DNA from: Oryzias latipes
Lineage: Eukaryota; Chordata; Actinopteri; Beloniformes; Adrianichthyidae
Direction of reading: 5' to 3'
Assembly: GCF_002234675.1 (NCBI RefSeq)
Contig: NC_019866.2
Coordinates: 24,054,955-24,118,954 of the forward strand
DNA length: 64,000 nt
A program made the position numbers and the translations under genes. Shown one piece after another: positions 52,701 through 64,000 of this stretch. The notes below the pieces were generated by a model. It was given only the letters and a program-made list of their open reading frames with translations. It ran no database searches and was not told the DNA's origin. Each line of letters opens with the position of its first letter. Positions within the stretch are counted from its first letter, which is position 1.

Positions 52701-52989
52701 ATGCCTCAATAAAAGTGTGGGGTCTTCCATCAAACGTTCAAAACGGGTGGCTGACAGATTTCGTGTAGCCAACTTTCAAGTAGTAGGGGTGTGGATTTCC
52801 AGCAAGCTCACGTCTGATTGGTGAGAGTGGTTGCCATAGAAACAATGACTCAGACCAATCACGGCTTTCTGACGTTGTCTGGCTCAAACACTGCGGCATC
52901 CATGTTGCAAAGACATGGCGGCTGAATGGGTTTGATTTAAACCAGAATCAGCCCTTTTCCATGGATGAGGTCACACTCGCTGTTCTCAT

Positions 52990-53104
52990 ACATATGGACA
53001 CCAGTGAAGATCACATATCATGGAAGAAAAAAGGTTCAGAGCATTGTCTAGTGGGTCTAGATGACCCAACTCCCAATGTTAACGTGCCTAGGACAGCACA
53101 AGGG
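52990..53104 (-). mobile_element. partial piggyBac-like MITE, inverted copy
   Basis: The reverse complement matches the left half of the element at 48586-48790; it ends at CAGCACAAGGG/TTAA (TTAA 53105-53108). Confidence 0.65.
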
Positions 53105-53986
53105 TTAAAACTTTTTGGATTTGTTCTTGTCTCCCTGCACTCCTAAATGGGCTGCTCTTTTTTTCTATGTTTTTCTGGAAACATGAAATGTATTAAATCT
53201 TAGACAAAAAAGATAAACATGAAAAATTTGAGCACTTTTGTTGATCATCAATTTTGTGGATTTGTTCCCTTCTTCATTCCTCAGGAGAGCCTAAAGTCTT
53301 CCTAATGTGAACGCAAATTCTACATTTGACAGAAAATGAAATTCTAAATGAAAATTAATATTATAATACACGGAAACCCATTTTTCACCCAGATCAACAA
53401 ATATATCTGTCAGACAGAAGCCAATCAGTCTGCCCATGCTCTGTTAGACCTGACTGAGAAGGTCATTTAGGTCATCCCCACTGACACCTGAGCTGTGGAA
53501 TTCCCTCAGACACTGCACACGTTAACGCTTTCCTGCAAAACCTAACCTTTGAGGAAAAGGGAATTCTTTTTTACCTGTAGTCCTACATTCCCACCTGTTG
53601 CTCCACTGTTACTCATCTGCAGAGAACTAACAAGAACCGTCTGTTGACACTCAGCTGTTCCTGTCTGCCACCTATAAGCTATAGTTTTTGGTTTGAAGCT
53701 GGTTAGAGGGAAACCTCTTCTTTCTGGTGACAGCAAACAAGGTGTCCTCACTCTCCAATAGCTTCTCCCTTTAGAAAGTCTCACTGGTGCAGCCCTGGAC
53801 CTTCTAAGTTCGGAGCTGCTGTAAGACGTCGCCGCCATTTAACAGCAGTTCATCTGAAGCAAACGCTCACGATGACAATAAGATGCTTCTGAACCGTCTC
53901 AGTGACTCAAACAAGCACACCGCTGAAGAACTTGCATCTTGACAGGAAGAAAAACACAGTTTCACGTCAAATGTACACAACTAAAC

Positions 53987-53992
53987 TTTATT
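53987..53992 (-). terminator. candidate poly(A) signal of the eve1-like gene
   Basis: AATAAA on the minus strand about 800 bp after the stop codon. Another AATAAA lies immediately after the stop (about 54773), so the 3' end is uncertain. Confidence 0.3.
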
Positions 53993-54787
53993 CTTCATCT
54001 CCCGCATCAGCAAACGTGTCAGCGAATAAATGCTACATAATGCCTCATAGTTATGTAAATAAATATTGGTGTAAACACAAAGTGTACAAAGAAAATAGAA
54101 CCTAAAAAGTTTCATTCTACACATCATTGCACTTTGACAGTTTGCATATTTAGTAAAGACGAATTGCATCCATCAGCAGGCTGTAGACAGATAAACAGAA
54201 AAGCCTCATCAGGTTTTTGACTGAAGAGATTTGACTGCAGGTAGATTGAACCCCCACCCACACCCTGAACCTTAAGGCTTAGGGGAGCTGAAGGATGCAG
54301 GTGAGGCAAGACAAGAACCAGGAGCAGATGCAACATTTCAGTGCAGCGCGTCAAGTTTGATGGAGAAGCTCATCGTCTCTCAAAGGAACCTGGAAATCGG
54401 TACAACGAGAGCCTGGTCATTTGAGAAACATCTGCAGTCAGAAGAAGTCTCTTCTCTGATTCCTGAAGATCTTTCACGTGAAGGAAGAAAAGAAATGATT
54501 TAAGATGGACAGAGTTCCGAGGGATGTTTAATCTGGATGAAGCATCCTTGGAGAGCAGTCCCTGTCAACCCAACACTCCAGGCCAGGAAGCGTCTCCGTA
54601 CGAGAGCAGCTCAGATTTTCGTTTTTTATTCCAGAACTCATCAGGAATGCTGTTTGTGGATGAGGCTGCTGCCATGATATCCTGAAGAGGTTTTCCGTTG
54701 AAGCACAAACCTCAAAAGTGTGAAGAAAGGAAGTAGGAAAGCTGGTTTCTTTTTCTTTTGTTTTATGCTTTGATTTATTTTCTAACT

Positions 54788-55249
54788 TCAAACAATCTCT
54801 TCTCTTCGCTCCAGAGAAACCGGCTGCTTTTTCGTCTTTGGGCTCTTGGGGAGGCTCAGCGCCTCTGCTTTCCCTTTGGAAAGCTGTTCTCGTCTCCAAT
54901 GGGGGCAGAGGGAGCAGGGGCATGAAGGGGGGTGATGCAGCATGCTGGCTGAGGAGTAGAAGGGAGCCAGCTCCCCAGGCCTGCTGTGGTACTGGGACAG
55001 GTGCAGGGGATCCAGCGGCCTCAGCGGCGCGGCGTAGGAACTGTGAGGTGCTGTGGAGGAGAGAGCCATGGGGGCGTAGTGGTGAAGGGGGAGGTGTGGA
55101 AGCTGGGGTGGGATGAACGGGTACGTCAGGGTGGAAGACGAGGAAGCACGGCTCATTAGAAGAGCCCCCAATGGATCGATGAAGGGGTGCGGCCAAGGCA
55201 AGGAGTGTCTCTGCCGCTTGTCCTTCATTCTCCGGTTCTGAAACCAAAC
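54788..55249 (-). CDS. eve1: eve1 exon 3 (recognition helix and C-terminus)
   Basis: The acceptor is CACTGCAG, the first codons are [14 protein letters not shown]. It codes 153 residues and stops with TGA/TAG-class codon at 54790-54788. Open throughout. Confidence 0.95.
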   Translation of the reverse strand, partial: VWFQNRRMKDKRQRHSLPWPHPFIDPLGALLMSRASSSSTLTYPFIPPQLPHLPLHHYAPMALSSTAPHSSYAAPLRPLDPLHLSQYHSRPGELAPFYSSASMLHHPPSCPCSLCPHWRREQLSKGKAEALSLPKSPKTKKQPVSLERREEIV

Positions 55250-58198
55250 CTGCAGTGAAAGAGGTTCCAGAAACGGAAGACACGTGAGGCATGGAGGGAT
55301 GGGAAGAACACTATTAGATTACTTTAGAAAGATGTCAACAATAGAAAAAAACTGAAATTAAACAGAACCCAGTTCAAAAATCTTGCTTCAACAAATCCAG
55401 CTGCATATTTTGGGGGCGCTATTGCCCAAAACAAACTTGGAAAAAGCAGGAAGAAGGAAACCAGGTTTTGCTTGTCTTCTGACTCTACCATATAACCTAA
55501 AATATCCTGCCACTCATCTGTTAGAAGACAGAGGAGAAAGTAGGTCAATAAGCGCGTTAAAGCAAGAATACCAGGATGGTTCTCCTTCATCCCAGGAGTG
55601 CTGGAGGCCCTCCTCAACCAAAAGCCTCATTAGATTCTAACCTTTCTAAAGTCTAACCTTTCACATGAAGATAGTGTCTGCCTCCAAAAATGAAGCATGG
55701 AGTTAAATTAACATTCTGTTTTTAATCCATGAAAATAAATAAAGAATCGTCATTTACAACCCCCCACGAGACCCATGAGCGCCCCCCTTTGGTTTTTAAA
55801 GAGGTTTAGGACTTTTTATCCTGGAATGGAAAAAAAAAGAAATAACTTCTCCACATGACTCGGATAAAGAACTATTACTCAGAAGGAAATTTGATTCTGG
55901 TGCAAGTTAGAGATCATTTTTGAGTCGCAGGTTTAAAATACTTTAGTTTTAAGACATGAAGACATTAAATTAGAATATTAACATCTTTATAAATTAATAC
56001 TAATACATTTACTTAACCTGGCACTAGTACTCCGGGAATAGTAGCTTATATTATTTTAGTTTTAGTGACATACACCTGTATATCTAGCTTTGGTTATTTG
56101 AAAGTGTTCTTTTTCCAAGAGCAAAAGGTCAAATTCAGCCAAAGATACAGCGAATGTTTCCATTCACAGGTGCAGCGGTAACAAAAACAGCCTTTTCGAC
56201 ATGCAGACACCTTGATAATCTTTGGTTGATCCCAAGCAGAACAGTGACTTCCTGCTTGAAAGTCGTTTAAAAAATAAAAATGTCTGTAGCAACGCCAAAC
56301 CCAACTGCCACTAATATTCTTTAAATAGGACCAATGAACCGCCAACTTCATAACAGAAAAAAACAACAACTTCAGTTTCACAAAGGATTTTCACCTCTGT
56401 GGTTACATTTAATATTTTAAAAGCTGCAGAGGAGCTTTTAGGAACCTAACTATTTTATTTGATATTTTGTTTCATTTTAAAGGTAAACTGAGATTAAGCA
56501 TTTGCACATGTGCAATCTATTTATAAAAAGGCAATTATAGGGTATCTGGTCCTACAAGTTTCTTTATTTCCTTCTAACAATTGTTCTAGCCTGTGGAAAG
56601 ACTTCCAAATTTCCTTTTTCTTTCTTAAAAAAAACTGCTGACGTGAAATCTGGATCCCAGCTGGATTTCTGGTTTTTAACATACATTTCTTATGGAGTTA
56701 TGGAGAAACTCCGGCTTATTTAGGAGGAAGTCCTTAAAACTCGCAGCAGAGTCAAAACCAAAACTTCACAGCTTCTCCTCCACAGAGGTTTGGGCAGAAA
56801 ACAAATTTAATATGTTTCAGAGAGCTCCAGATTGCAATTATTTACAAGTTCTCACACAAATTTACATCTTTCATAGAGGATCTATAAACAATGGAAATAA
56901 AAATGTATCCCATTCAAGTTCCAGACATTGCTGGCCTCCCAGAGATGTTAATAAAAATCTGCTTCCTTGTGTAATATATTTTACTGTTTTACTCTTTTAT
57001 TTTATGTCATAAATGAGACATAATTCCCCAACACACTACCAAAATCCTTGATGGAAGAGATAGTTGGAAATTCTTTTCTATAGTTTATTTTGTTGGTTTT
57101 TGTGTTGAAGCAACATGCACACACAATTGTATGAATGAGGATAACTGTCCTGTTTTTTGTTCTATTTACAGTCTGCAGCCTTCATCTCCAGATTGTTTGT
57201 CAGAGATACAAATCTGAAGATGAATCAAAAATATATATATTTTTATTCGGTTAAATCCGTGTATTTGATGTAAGATGCAGATGTGAAAGGCTAAACAGTT
57301 AAACCAGCTGTTCACCCCCCCCCCCCCCTTCCCCACCTTTATGGTGGTCTCCGGCAGGTTCAGCGCCGTAGCCAGCTCGCAGCGCCGAGGCCGGGAGACG
57401 TAGCTCTCCCTGCCGTACTCCTGCTCCAGGCGGGACAGCTGCTCGCGCGTGAACGACGTCCGGTGCCGCCGGTTTTGGTCTATTAGTGCTCCGCGCGCGC
57501 ACGGATCTCGCTGGTGCTCGGAGCCGGGGTCGATCACGGCGGCGGCCCGTGCCGGCGTCTGTCTGCCCTCCTCCACTGGAAACACATCAGAAGAGTCAAG
57601 AGAAGCGGATTGCTTTCACGTTCAAACCCAACCACACCGGCGCAGCTCCAGAACTCTGACCGAATTCAGCTGCTGTGATTTTTCAAGTAACCCCCCGTAG
57701 TACAAAAAAACCCCAACCGAAGCCCCAGTTCAGAGGTGGAGGCTGCTTCATCAATCCTCCAAGCTCTGATCATCATTTGGAAAAAAATGTCAACGTTATC
57801 ATTTCAGACATTTATCCTTTTATGATATTTTTCTAAAGTAAAACTATTTCTGGTCTACATGTGGGGCACATCAAAACGTCCTCTTGGTCCCCCCCCCACC
57901 CCCTACCCCGCTCTCGGGTCTTCAGATTCCTCTCTTTGCTCTGCGCGTAAATCTTTTAGGATGAGTTCATCCTTCAGTGCGCCACGAGCACCTTATGGAA
58001 CAGGCTGATCCATAAAGCGCCATGTCATCTATTTTTCTATTTTCTGTCATCTATATTTGCTTATAAAAGAGTTTGTGATTGGATCAAGGGGGTAGGGGGG
58101 GCTTAAGATAACGCTAAAATGCTGATGTGATCTTAGATCAACAGGCTGCAGAGGAGAAAACCGAAAGTTTCTTGTAAAGTTTTCTACAACTTACGCAT
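54788..58198 (-). CDS. eve1: even-skipped/Evx-class homeobox transcription factor (eve1-like)
   Basis: A nuclear DNA-binding protein of the Evx class, which adjoins the 5' end of Hox clusters. Certain exons are 57575-57337 and 55249-54788 (phase 0 junction inside the homeodomain, between TIK and VWFQNRR, the usual Evx intron site). The homeodomain runs about residues 36-95: [58 protein letters not shown], with Gln50 as in Eve/Evx. A family-like PWPHP follows, then a Pro/Ser/His-rich tail ([21 protein letters not shown]) and a Cys-containing CPCSLCPHW block. The start is tentative: an ATG at 58198 directly before a GTAAGT donor would give 234 residues, much shorter than Evx1 or Evx2. The synteny with ube2z and atp5mc1 favours the HoxB-linked paralogue eve1. 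Confidence 0.9.
55250..57336 (-). other. eve1 intron inside the homeodomain
   Basis: 2.1 kb AT-rich intron with no repeat family recognised and no nested ORF that I believe. Confidence 0.8.
57337..57575 (-). CDS. eve1: eve1 exon 2 (homeodomain helices 1-2)
   Basis: The acceptor is GTGTTTCCAG, the donor AAG/GTGGGG. It codes [20 protein letters not shown] and the homeodomain through ETTIK. The donor is followed closely by a long poly-G/C tract in the intron (57313-57328). Confidence 0.93.
58195..58198 (-). CDS. eve1: tentative first coding exon of eve1 (ATG plus one base)
   Basis: TTCATGC/GTAAGTTG. The ATG is in the right phase for exon 2 (Met-Leu-Glu-Glu-Gly). An in-frame TGA 75 bases upstream with no other ATG between means this is the only start this donor allows. 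A different upstream exon could exist. Confidence 0.4.
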
Positions 58199-58199
58199 G

Positions 58200-58680
58200 A
58201 AGCTGTTTCCGGTATGACGGAGAGCGCACGTGAAACCGTCTTCAGCGCGTGTCCGTGGCCCGCGAGGTCATCCGTGGTCCCTCATCCAGCTTCAGGAGGC
58301 TGCAGTGACTGAGGATGCTCCGCGCGCAGCCCAGAAAAAACTTAAATCTGAGACTCGCGCTCCGTTTTGCCCGCCGCCCTCCCCCGCAGACAATCGGATG
58401 AGGTGTTTCTCACTAATCCCCCCCCCCTCTCCTCTACCCCCCGCTCCCGTGTTGCTCCTCTCTCCTCTGCTCCTCCCGGGCCACCAGCGCCGCAGACGGG
58501 GCGCGCAGCGGCGCCGAGGCCTTCAGGGGTGTTAGAGGCGTTTAGTGAGAAAGCCTTTGGTCTCCTGGTGGCCTTTGTACTTTTGTTATGGAGAATTAAA
58601 GGCGCGCAGCAGAGACCGCAGCCGGACCCGCATTGTTCTCAGCCGTTTGATGTCTGCGGGTCTGAGGCCACGTCATCACC
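58200..58680. promoter_or_regulatory. eve1: GC/CpG-rich 5' region of eve1
   Basis: A CpG-dense block upstream of the presumed first exon, the only one right of 57.6 kb; probably the promoter/5' UTR. Confidence 0.45.
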
Positions 58681-58699
58681 GACCCCACGACTGCAAACC

Positions 58700-60240
58700 G
58701 GGACGAAGCCGGGATTTCTGCAATTGAAAAAACAAAACAAACACTAAAATCAATGTCAAATACAGTCCAGAAAAAATAATGAAATTAAACATTGGCACAA
58801 AAACGCGCGTCACCTCAGCGCGTCACGGCGCACTGCACGCTGACCCTTCCACGAGTGTTTTTGGAGTTTGTCAAGGATTTAATCTGCTCTGATTGTTAAT
58901 CCAGAGGCCGCGCGGCGATGAAGACGACAAACAGAACAGAGACAGACAGACGCCAGGCTGGGTGGGTCACCGGGACGTTTATCATTATGGAAACTCCATC
59001 AGGCCTGCAGGCTTTCATCTGCGCTCAGGTGGTTTGATGAAACACTGCTGTGTCACCGCGTGACAAGACCCACGCTGCCGTGAAAAGTTCAACAGAGCTG
59101 GTGGCGAAAGTGTCACGCATTTAGTGTCTGCATTTAGAAGGACGTCAGATAGTACACGTCTGATTTATTATGCCAAAATGTGTGTTCAGGAGGACTTTCA
59201 TTCACATCATAAGAAAGAATTCTAGGGTAATCATTTTATTATTTTTAATCTCCAGAAAAATTCAACCAAGTTATCATTGAATGAAGATGTATTCCTTTTC
59301 TCTGTGAATAACCTTTTAATCACTTCCCAAACAGAAGGGTCTATGTTACTTTGATAAATCCAGAAACAGTTGGAGCTTTTTGGAGAACATTACTTTTTGT
59401 TGGTTTTCTTCAGTGTTTTATCAAAAACAACTAATTGTCTTCCAGTTTGGGCTGATTTACCGTTTCTTGGTTATGTCAGACATAAAAAGGCAGGACTTCA
59501 TAGGAACCGCACCTTGTTGCATATTTTCAAACGTTCACCAGCTCATTCAAAGTTTACATCGCAATGACCTTTAGATGAAATTTGTTTTTTCAAAATTTCT
59601 GCAAAACTATTAGTCATTTCTAAAAAGGAGAAGCCTGATGAAGTTGAATGAAATGATTTAGACTCTATCCTGTTGGTGACTCTTTTCACGAGTTTAACTA
59701 TAACAGTCAGTGACCAGTGAATAAGCTAGTCTGGTCTTCAGACTCTCATGATGAAGCTCCTGCATCTCCCAACTGCACCACATTTACCCAGCAGGCATTT
59801 CCAAACTTCTACAGATTCACTCTGCGGCTGTGTTTTTCTCCTCCAAACACTCACTGCATCTCCTCTCTTTGGTCCATCTCCATTCACTCTGAAGTGATCG
59901 GCACCAGAGTTCATCTGCAACTAAACAGAGACCTTCATTCACAAAAAGACCAGAGTTATCTGGTTTGGTCAAAACTAAAGTTCAGGTAAGATTTTGCTGA
60001 AGCAAAAGAACCAATTAGAGGAAATCAGATCCGGTTTGGACCTGAGATCAAATGTTTCGTTGTGAAAGTTGTATTTATTTTTCTCCTTAACTGCTCCTTA
60101 AGCAGACTGGCTCCATAGCTTGTCATGTAATTTTAAACAAAGGGATGAACATCAGCCGTTTAGACAGAAGTCGTTCTGTTTTGTAATCTAACACATCATA
60201 GCAAGCAAGGAGGACTTTCTTGAAAGTCAAATTGAAATTT
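58700..60240. other. intergenic stretch, nothing recognised
   Basis: I searched both strands for a Hox13-type homeodomain or its N-terminal exon and saw none. No repeat family is recognised. Confidence 0.5.
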
Positions 60241-60370
60241 GCATTTAAACTGGACTTCAAGGACCAGTTCTGTTTACCATTAATTTATTTATTTGAGGAC
60301 ATTTTTAGGAGTTCATTTCAGTTCTTTTTGCTGATGACACTACTTTCTCTCAGAGGTAGAATCTTTTGGT
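60240..60370 (+). mobile_element. tiny LINE reverse-transcriptase remnant
   Basis: Reads QGPVLFTIN, then VLFADDTTFS, the QG and FADD motifs with part of the intervening sequence missing. Too short and broken to place in a clade. Confidence 0.45.
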
Positions 60371-60609
60371 GAGGCTACATGTGAACCTTAAAGTTTACAG
60401 AATGTACTCTTTATAAGAATAATAAGTAAAACATGAACCCGGTAGACCATCTGAGCACATTTTTCTAGCATCCAGTGTTTCTGTTGGAGTTGTATGCTTG
60501 ATCTGCCCATGTTAAAATTCAGAAACTCACATGCATCATGGGGTCTCTGTTGCTTTTTAGATATGGTGACAAACGTTCTGTCTAAAGACGTTGTGAAAAC
60601 ATCATGTAA

Positions 60610-60890
60610 ATGGTAAATGGCATATACTTGTATAGCGCCTCTCTTCCTACAAGGACAAAGCGCTTTACAGTCACGGACCCCTTCACCCAGTCACACACAC
60701 ATACACACACATTCACACACTGGTGGCAGCTCCGCTGCCAAACACAGGCGCCTGCCTACCACCAGAGGCAAGGTGGGGTTCAGTGTCTTGCCCAAGGACA
60801 CTTCCACTTATGGGCATGCAAGGCGGGAATCGAACCTGCATTCTTACGATCATGGGTCGACCGCTTCACCACGGCCGCCCGCGGCATGAA
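60610..60890 (+). repeat. common teleost TATATAGCGCC repeat, long copy
   Basis: ATACTTGTATAGCGCCTCTC, ACAAAGCGCTTTACAGTCAC, CTTGCCCAAGGACACTTCCA, GGGAATCGAACCTGCATTC and CCACGGCCGCCC follow each other, the full order of this widespread teleost repeat. Confidence 0.75.
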
Positions 60891-61183
60891 GGGCTCGTTT
60901 GCTTAGACAGATAATGGCTCCACAAACAGATGGTGCACTGATGTTTAGCTGCGGTGTGAGAAATGGTCTTTTCTGTTTTTCCCTCCACAGCGTCTTAAAA
61001 GAGGACCAAGATGTCTCAGTGAGCCTGAAAGATAAAGTTTTGTCATTTGAGAAAAAAAAAATTGAAGTGATTTGAATTTAAACACAGAATTTCTTCTTCT
61101 TCACTGCCAAAACCTGAACTTTAAAAGACCTTGCAGCTAGTAAGCGTTCTATAATAATCTCAGCAGTTTAATCTTTTCATGAC

Positions 61184-61906
61184 TGTTACGCCCCGTTTTT
61201 GGGCTGGGGGTATCTAGAGGGGCATAACATAAAAATAATGGTTTTTGCCCGTTTACAGATAACAAAGCACCAAAGAATGTCTCCATACAAATATGACAAA
61301 TGTATTTACAAAAAAAAAAAAACAACAATAACTTAAGGTGACGCTAAAGGGCTTCAGGGTGAACTAAGGCCAAAATAACAAACAAAACTCCAAACCATCT
61401 AAGCCCAGAAAACAATCTTATCTGAACCAAAAGAAATCAAAGACAAACACTAACCTCTCTGAACGAACAAACAGGAGAACACACGTACTAAAGAAAATGG
61501 CAGTTCACTCCTACAGCTTCACTTAGACAAAATTAGACCAAACAAAACCACAGAGTGGGCCTAAACACAAAATTACAGAACAACTAAGTGCAACACACAA
61601 CAAAACAGGTGGAGAACTACAACACAAAATGGAGAAGAGTGCCAAGCTGCTGTGGAGAGCGGTGGCAGCCAAGCTCCCTTCTCACAGGCTGGAGGTCCAC
61701 ATGGTGCTTTTCAAGGCTGCCTCCATCAGCTTGGGTCCAAATGGAGGCCACGCCCTTTCCAGCACCACACCTGAAAATAATCAGACATAGACATAAAACA
61801 CTCAAAGATCCACAAAAACACAGAAGTCCCACTCTGATAGAAATCAAATACACAAAACACATGATAAACAGAACAAACAAAACCAAATACAGCCACAACC
61901 GTAACA
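61184..61906 (-). mobile_element. solo LTR with perfect 5-bp target duplication
   Basis: A 723-bp segment beginning TGTTACGCCCCG and ending CCGTAACA, so inverted TGTTACG/CGTAACA tips with TG...CA. It is flanked by ATGAC at 61179-61183 and 61907-61911. This is the signature of an LTR left after recombination. Minus orientation is suggested by the T-rich sense strand and CGGGGCGTAACA 3' end, as in fish Ty3/Gypsy-type LTRs. Confidence 0.85.
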
Positions 61907-63019
61907 ATGACAACTGCATGAAATGATGAGTCTGATAACTTCGGATCACTCAGACCTTGCTGATGGCATCAGATATTGATAGTGTGAATGTGCACCAGGC
62001 ATTCGTGTGCAAATACAGCTGCGGCTGCATGCCTGAATGCAGAATCTCTTTTTCCCCGGTCATAGAATTTTTTTCTAATCCTAAAAGTGTTTCCAGAAGC
62101 TTGGAATTGTTTTCCAGGAGCAGCGTCCACCAGATGGAGCTCAAAACCTTGGCTGCACATGCGTGTGCTGCTCTGAGCTGAATTTAGATGACTGGGATGA
62201 TACCAGCTGCAGAAAATGTAACGTGGCATTTAAAACATTGATGGGATTCTCCAACATGTGTTCAGTAAAACCTGTTGCCTTAGCGGAGCCTGCAAAGATT
62301 GTGTTGTGAGTGAATTTGTCGCTGTCTGCTTGTTAAACTGCGTGTAAGTAAAGGATGTCTGTCAGAAGTAGTATTTTATTTCAATGTAAAAGCTAAAAGT
62401 ATGAGCTAAAATGAGTGAAATAAGGTGTATGCTAACATTTTTCATTACAACTATGGGTGTATCAGTTTAGATCAACAAATACATGGAAGTTCTAGAAATC
62501 AGTGAGGCAAAATTCCAGGTTTTTCCTTTCTCACAGCAGGACTGGATGGAGACTACATGAATGCCATCAGTGTGATTCTGTCAGAGTAAATTCCTGAAGC
62601 TCACAGGTTCAAGAGCAACAACCTCTTTCTGATCTGACTTTAGAAAAAGAAAATGAGAAAACAATGGCAAGTCTTTGAATCTCTGAGACATCCTTGCAGC
62701 CTCGCAAACTGAGAGACGTAAATGTTGTCAGAATTTAAAATGGAATTGATTTTGTTTGTATTTAACATTTTATTTTGAAAAATATCAGATTGAATGTTCA
62801 TTTTTTGAATGGAATTTAAAATTGCGAAATGCATTTTCAATACGTGTGATCAAGTTACAAATTGAATTGTCAATTGAGAATGTGTGTTACTTTGACTTAT
62901 GGGTGAAAGAAAACACTTTTCCCCTTTACTCTTATTTTTTGGACTATCCTTGACACTTTTTGACAACCTTGTCAATAGTTGTACAGCTGCCACCTTGTCC
63001 CTGTGAATGAATATTGATT

Positions 63020-63110
63020 CCCTTTTTCTGCTGAATGGTATCTGACCTGTTCAGGGTTAACCCGCCTGACCCAAAGAAGGAGTTAGCAGGTTCAGAAGAT
63101 GGATGGATCT
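63020..63110 (+). repeat. tail of a common teleost dispersed repeat
   Basis: GACCTGTTCAGGGTTAACCC and CAGAAGATGGATGGAT match the end of the same family seen at 3265-3350. Confidence 0.5.
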
Positions 63111-63119
63111 TGTCTTTTT

Positions 63120-64000
63120 AAAGAAGGCATTATACATATATATTTTTTTTAGATTGCACCGTTTTGCTGGTAATTTTACATTTATAATTTTCATCTACTC
63201 CTCATCTCTCCTTCTCAAAAATCCAGCTCTGCATTGTTTAGATGTCAGACAGTCGTACAAAGCATTTCACTGCATGTTGTACTGGGTGTGTCTCCATGTG
63301 ATAAACAAACGTGCATTCTTGAAGTTTGGCCTTTGGTGTTCACTAGACAAGAAAGGAGGGGCTTTAGCTTTTTCTATTGAAGGGGTTAAATAAGTTTGCT
63401 TCTTTCCACTCCTTTTTGAACAATAAATCAAACAGTGTTTGACATTCATTGATGAAATCAATATATTCAATTAATCTAATGTGACGTGTGGGAACTGCAA
63501 AAGCATTTTTATGATAAGGAGTAATAAATATTTATACTATTTTCAGATATATAGTGGTAGAAGCTGAATTAAAGATGGAACCTACATTATAAAAATAATA
63601 AATCCGCCCAGAAAAAAAGGAACATAAATCAGCGTTTTCACCATCATTTCCTATTAAATGAATTATCACGTTTAGGCTTTTATGTAAACATCTTCTTCAC
63701 AATGAAAACAGAAACAAGGTGGTGGTGGGGTGTTAAGGTGGACTTGTCCACAAACGTTCGAGGAAGAACCAAACATAAATGAGCTTCAGGTCTCAATGGT
63801 TGGTTGAAGTTAGTGAATTGTAAAGCAGACCAATTTAAAATAATGCACACGTTATGGCGGTCGTTTGCAGTCTGGACTGACAAATACAGAAGAAACACTT
63901 TGTGTGATGATGCCTTCTGTCACCAACAGTAACTTATTCCAAACATCCATCCGTTGCTAACCTGCTTTTTCTCTAAACCCAGCTAGGTGGAGAGTTCACC
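63120..64000. other. no gene recognised
   Basis: AT-rich end of the window. Around 63330-63440 the sequence (TTTCCACTCCTTTTTGAACA) resembles the 3' end of a LINE, but I cannot place it. Confidence 0.35.

Noticed and set aside
63103..63393. 96-codon plus-strand frame
   Set aside because: Hydrophobic AT-rich frame in probable LINE 3' sequence; no support as a gene.
58700..64000. Expected hoxb13a exons
   Set aside because: No Hox13-type homeodomain or N-terminal motif was found on either strand; the gene may lie beyond the window.

Overview
This window is vertebrate nuclear DNA and most likely comes from a teleost fish. The genes are split by GT-AG introns, simple repeats and decayed transposons fill most of the space, and several dispersed repeats are of types common in teleosts. 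The gene order places it on the 5' (posterior) flank of a HoxB cluster, probably HoxBa: a ube2z orthologue, an atp5mc1 orthologue and an even-skipped/Evx-class homeobox gene (eve1-like) lie in a row, all on the minus strand. In human, HOXB13 is followed by TTLL6, CALCOCO2, ATP5MC1 and UBE2Z, with ATP5MC1 and UBE2Z reading away from the cluster; the same relation holds here if hoxb13a lies beyond the right edge. The species cannot be fixed from the sequence alone.

Layout. 1-10.3 kb: the last two coding exons of a plus-strand gene I could not name, separated by a 9.8 kb intron that holds nested DNA transposons (hAT-like inside piggyBac-like), a degenerate tetranucleotide array, a CTAT microsatellite and a poly-C run. 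10.3-25 kb: no convincing gene; a tRNA-derived SINE fragment, a probable solo LTR, a LINE reverse-transcriptase remnant and a decayed tandem array. 25-34.6 kb: ube2z in seven coding exons with a complete open frame of 402 codons; intron 2 contains a decayed hAT element that carries a 1.2 kb foldback element with arms of about 440 bp. 36.4-42.3 kb: atp5mc1 in four coding exons, 137 codons, with a GC-rich promoter and CCAAT boxes. 42.3-53.9 kb: a transposon graveyard (L2/Rex1-like LINE, RTE-like LINE, hAT and piggyBac MITEs, an ATATT pentanucleotide array, a long AC-rich tract) where human carries TTLL6 and CALCOCO2; I saw neither. 53.9-58.6 kb: the eve1-like homeobox gene in two or three exons. 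58.6-64 kb: no hoxb13 exon seen; LINE remnants, a common dispersed repeat and a solo LTR with a perfect 5-bp target duplication.

The three identified genes do not form a functional pathway. They are a conserved neighbourhood: a UBA6-dependent ubiquitin-conjugating enzyme, the c-ring subunit of mitochondrial ATP synthase, and a Hox-linked developmental transcription factor. The most notable non-genic structures are the foldback element in ube2z intron 2, the related MITE copies with readable target-site duplications, and the short, divergent Evx-type protein.
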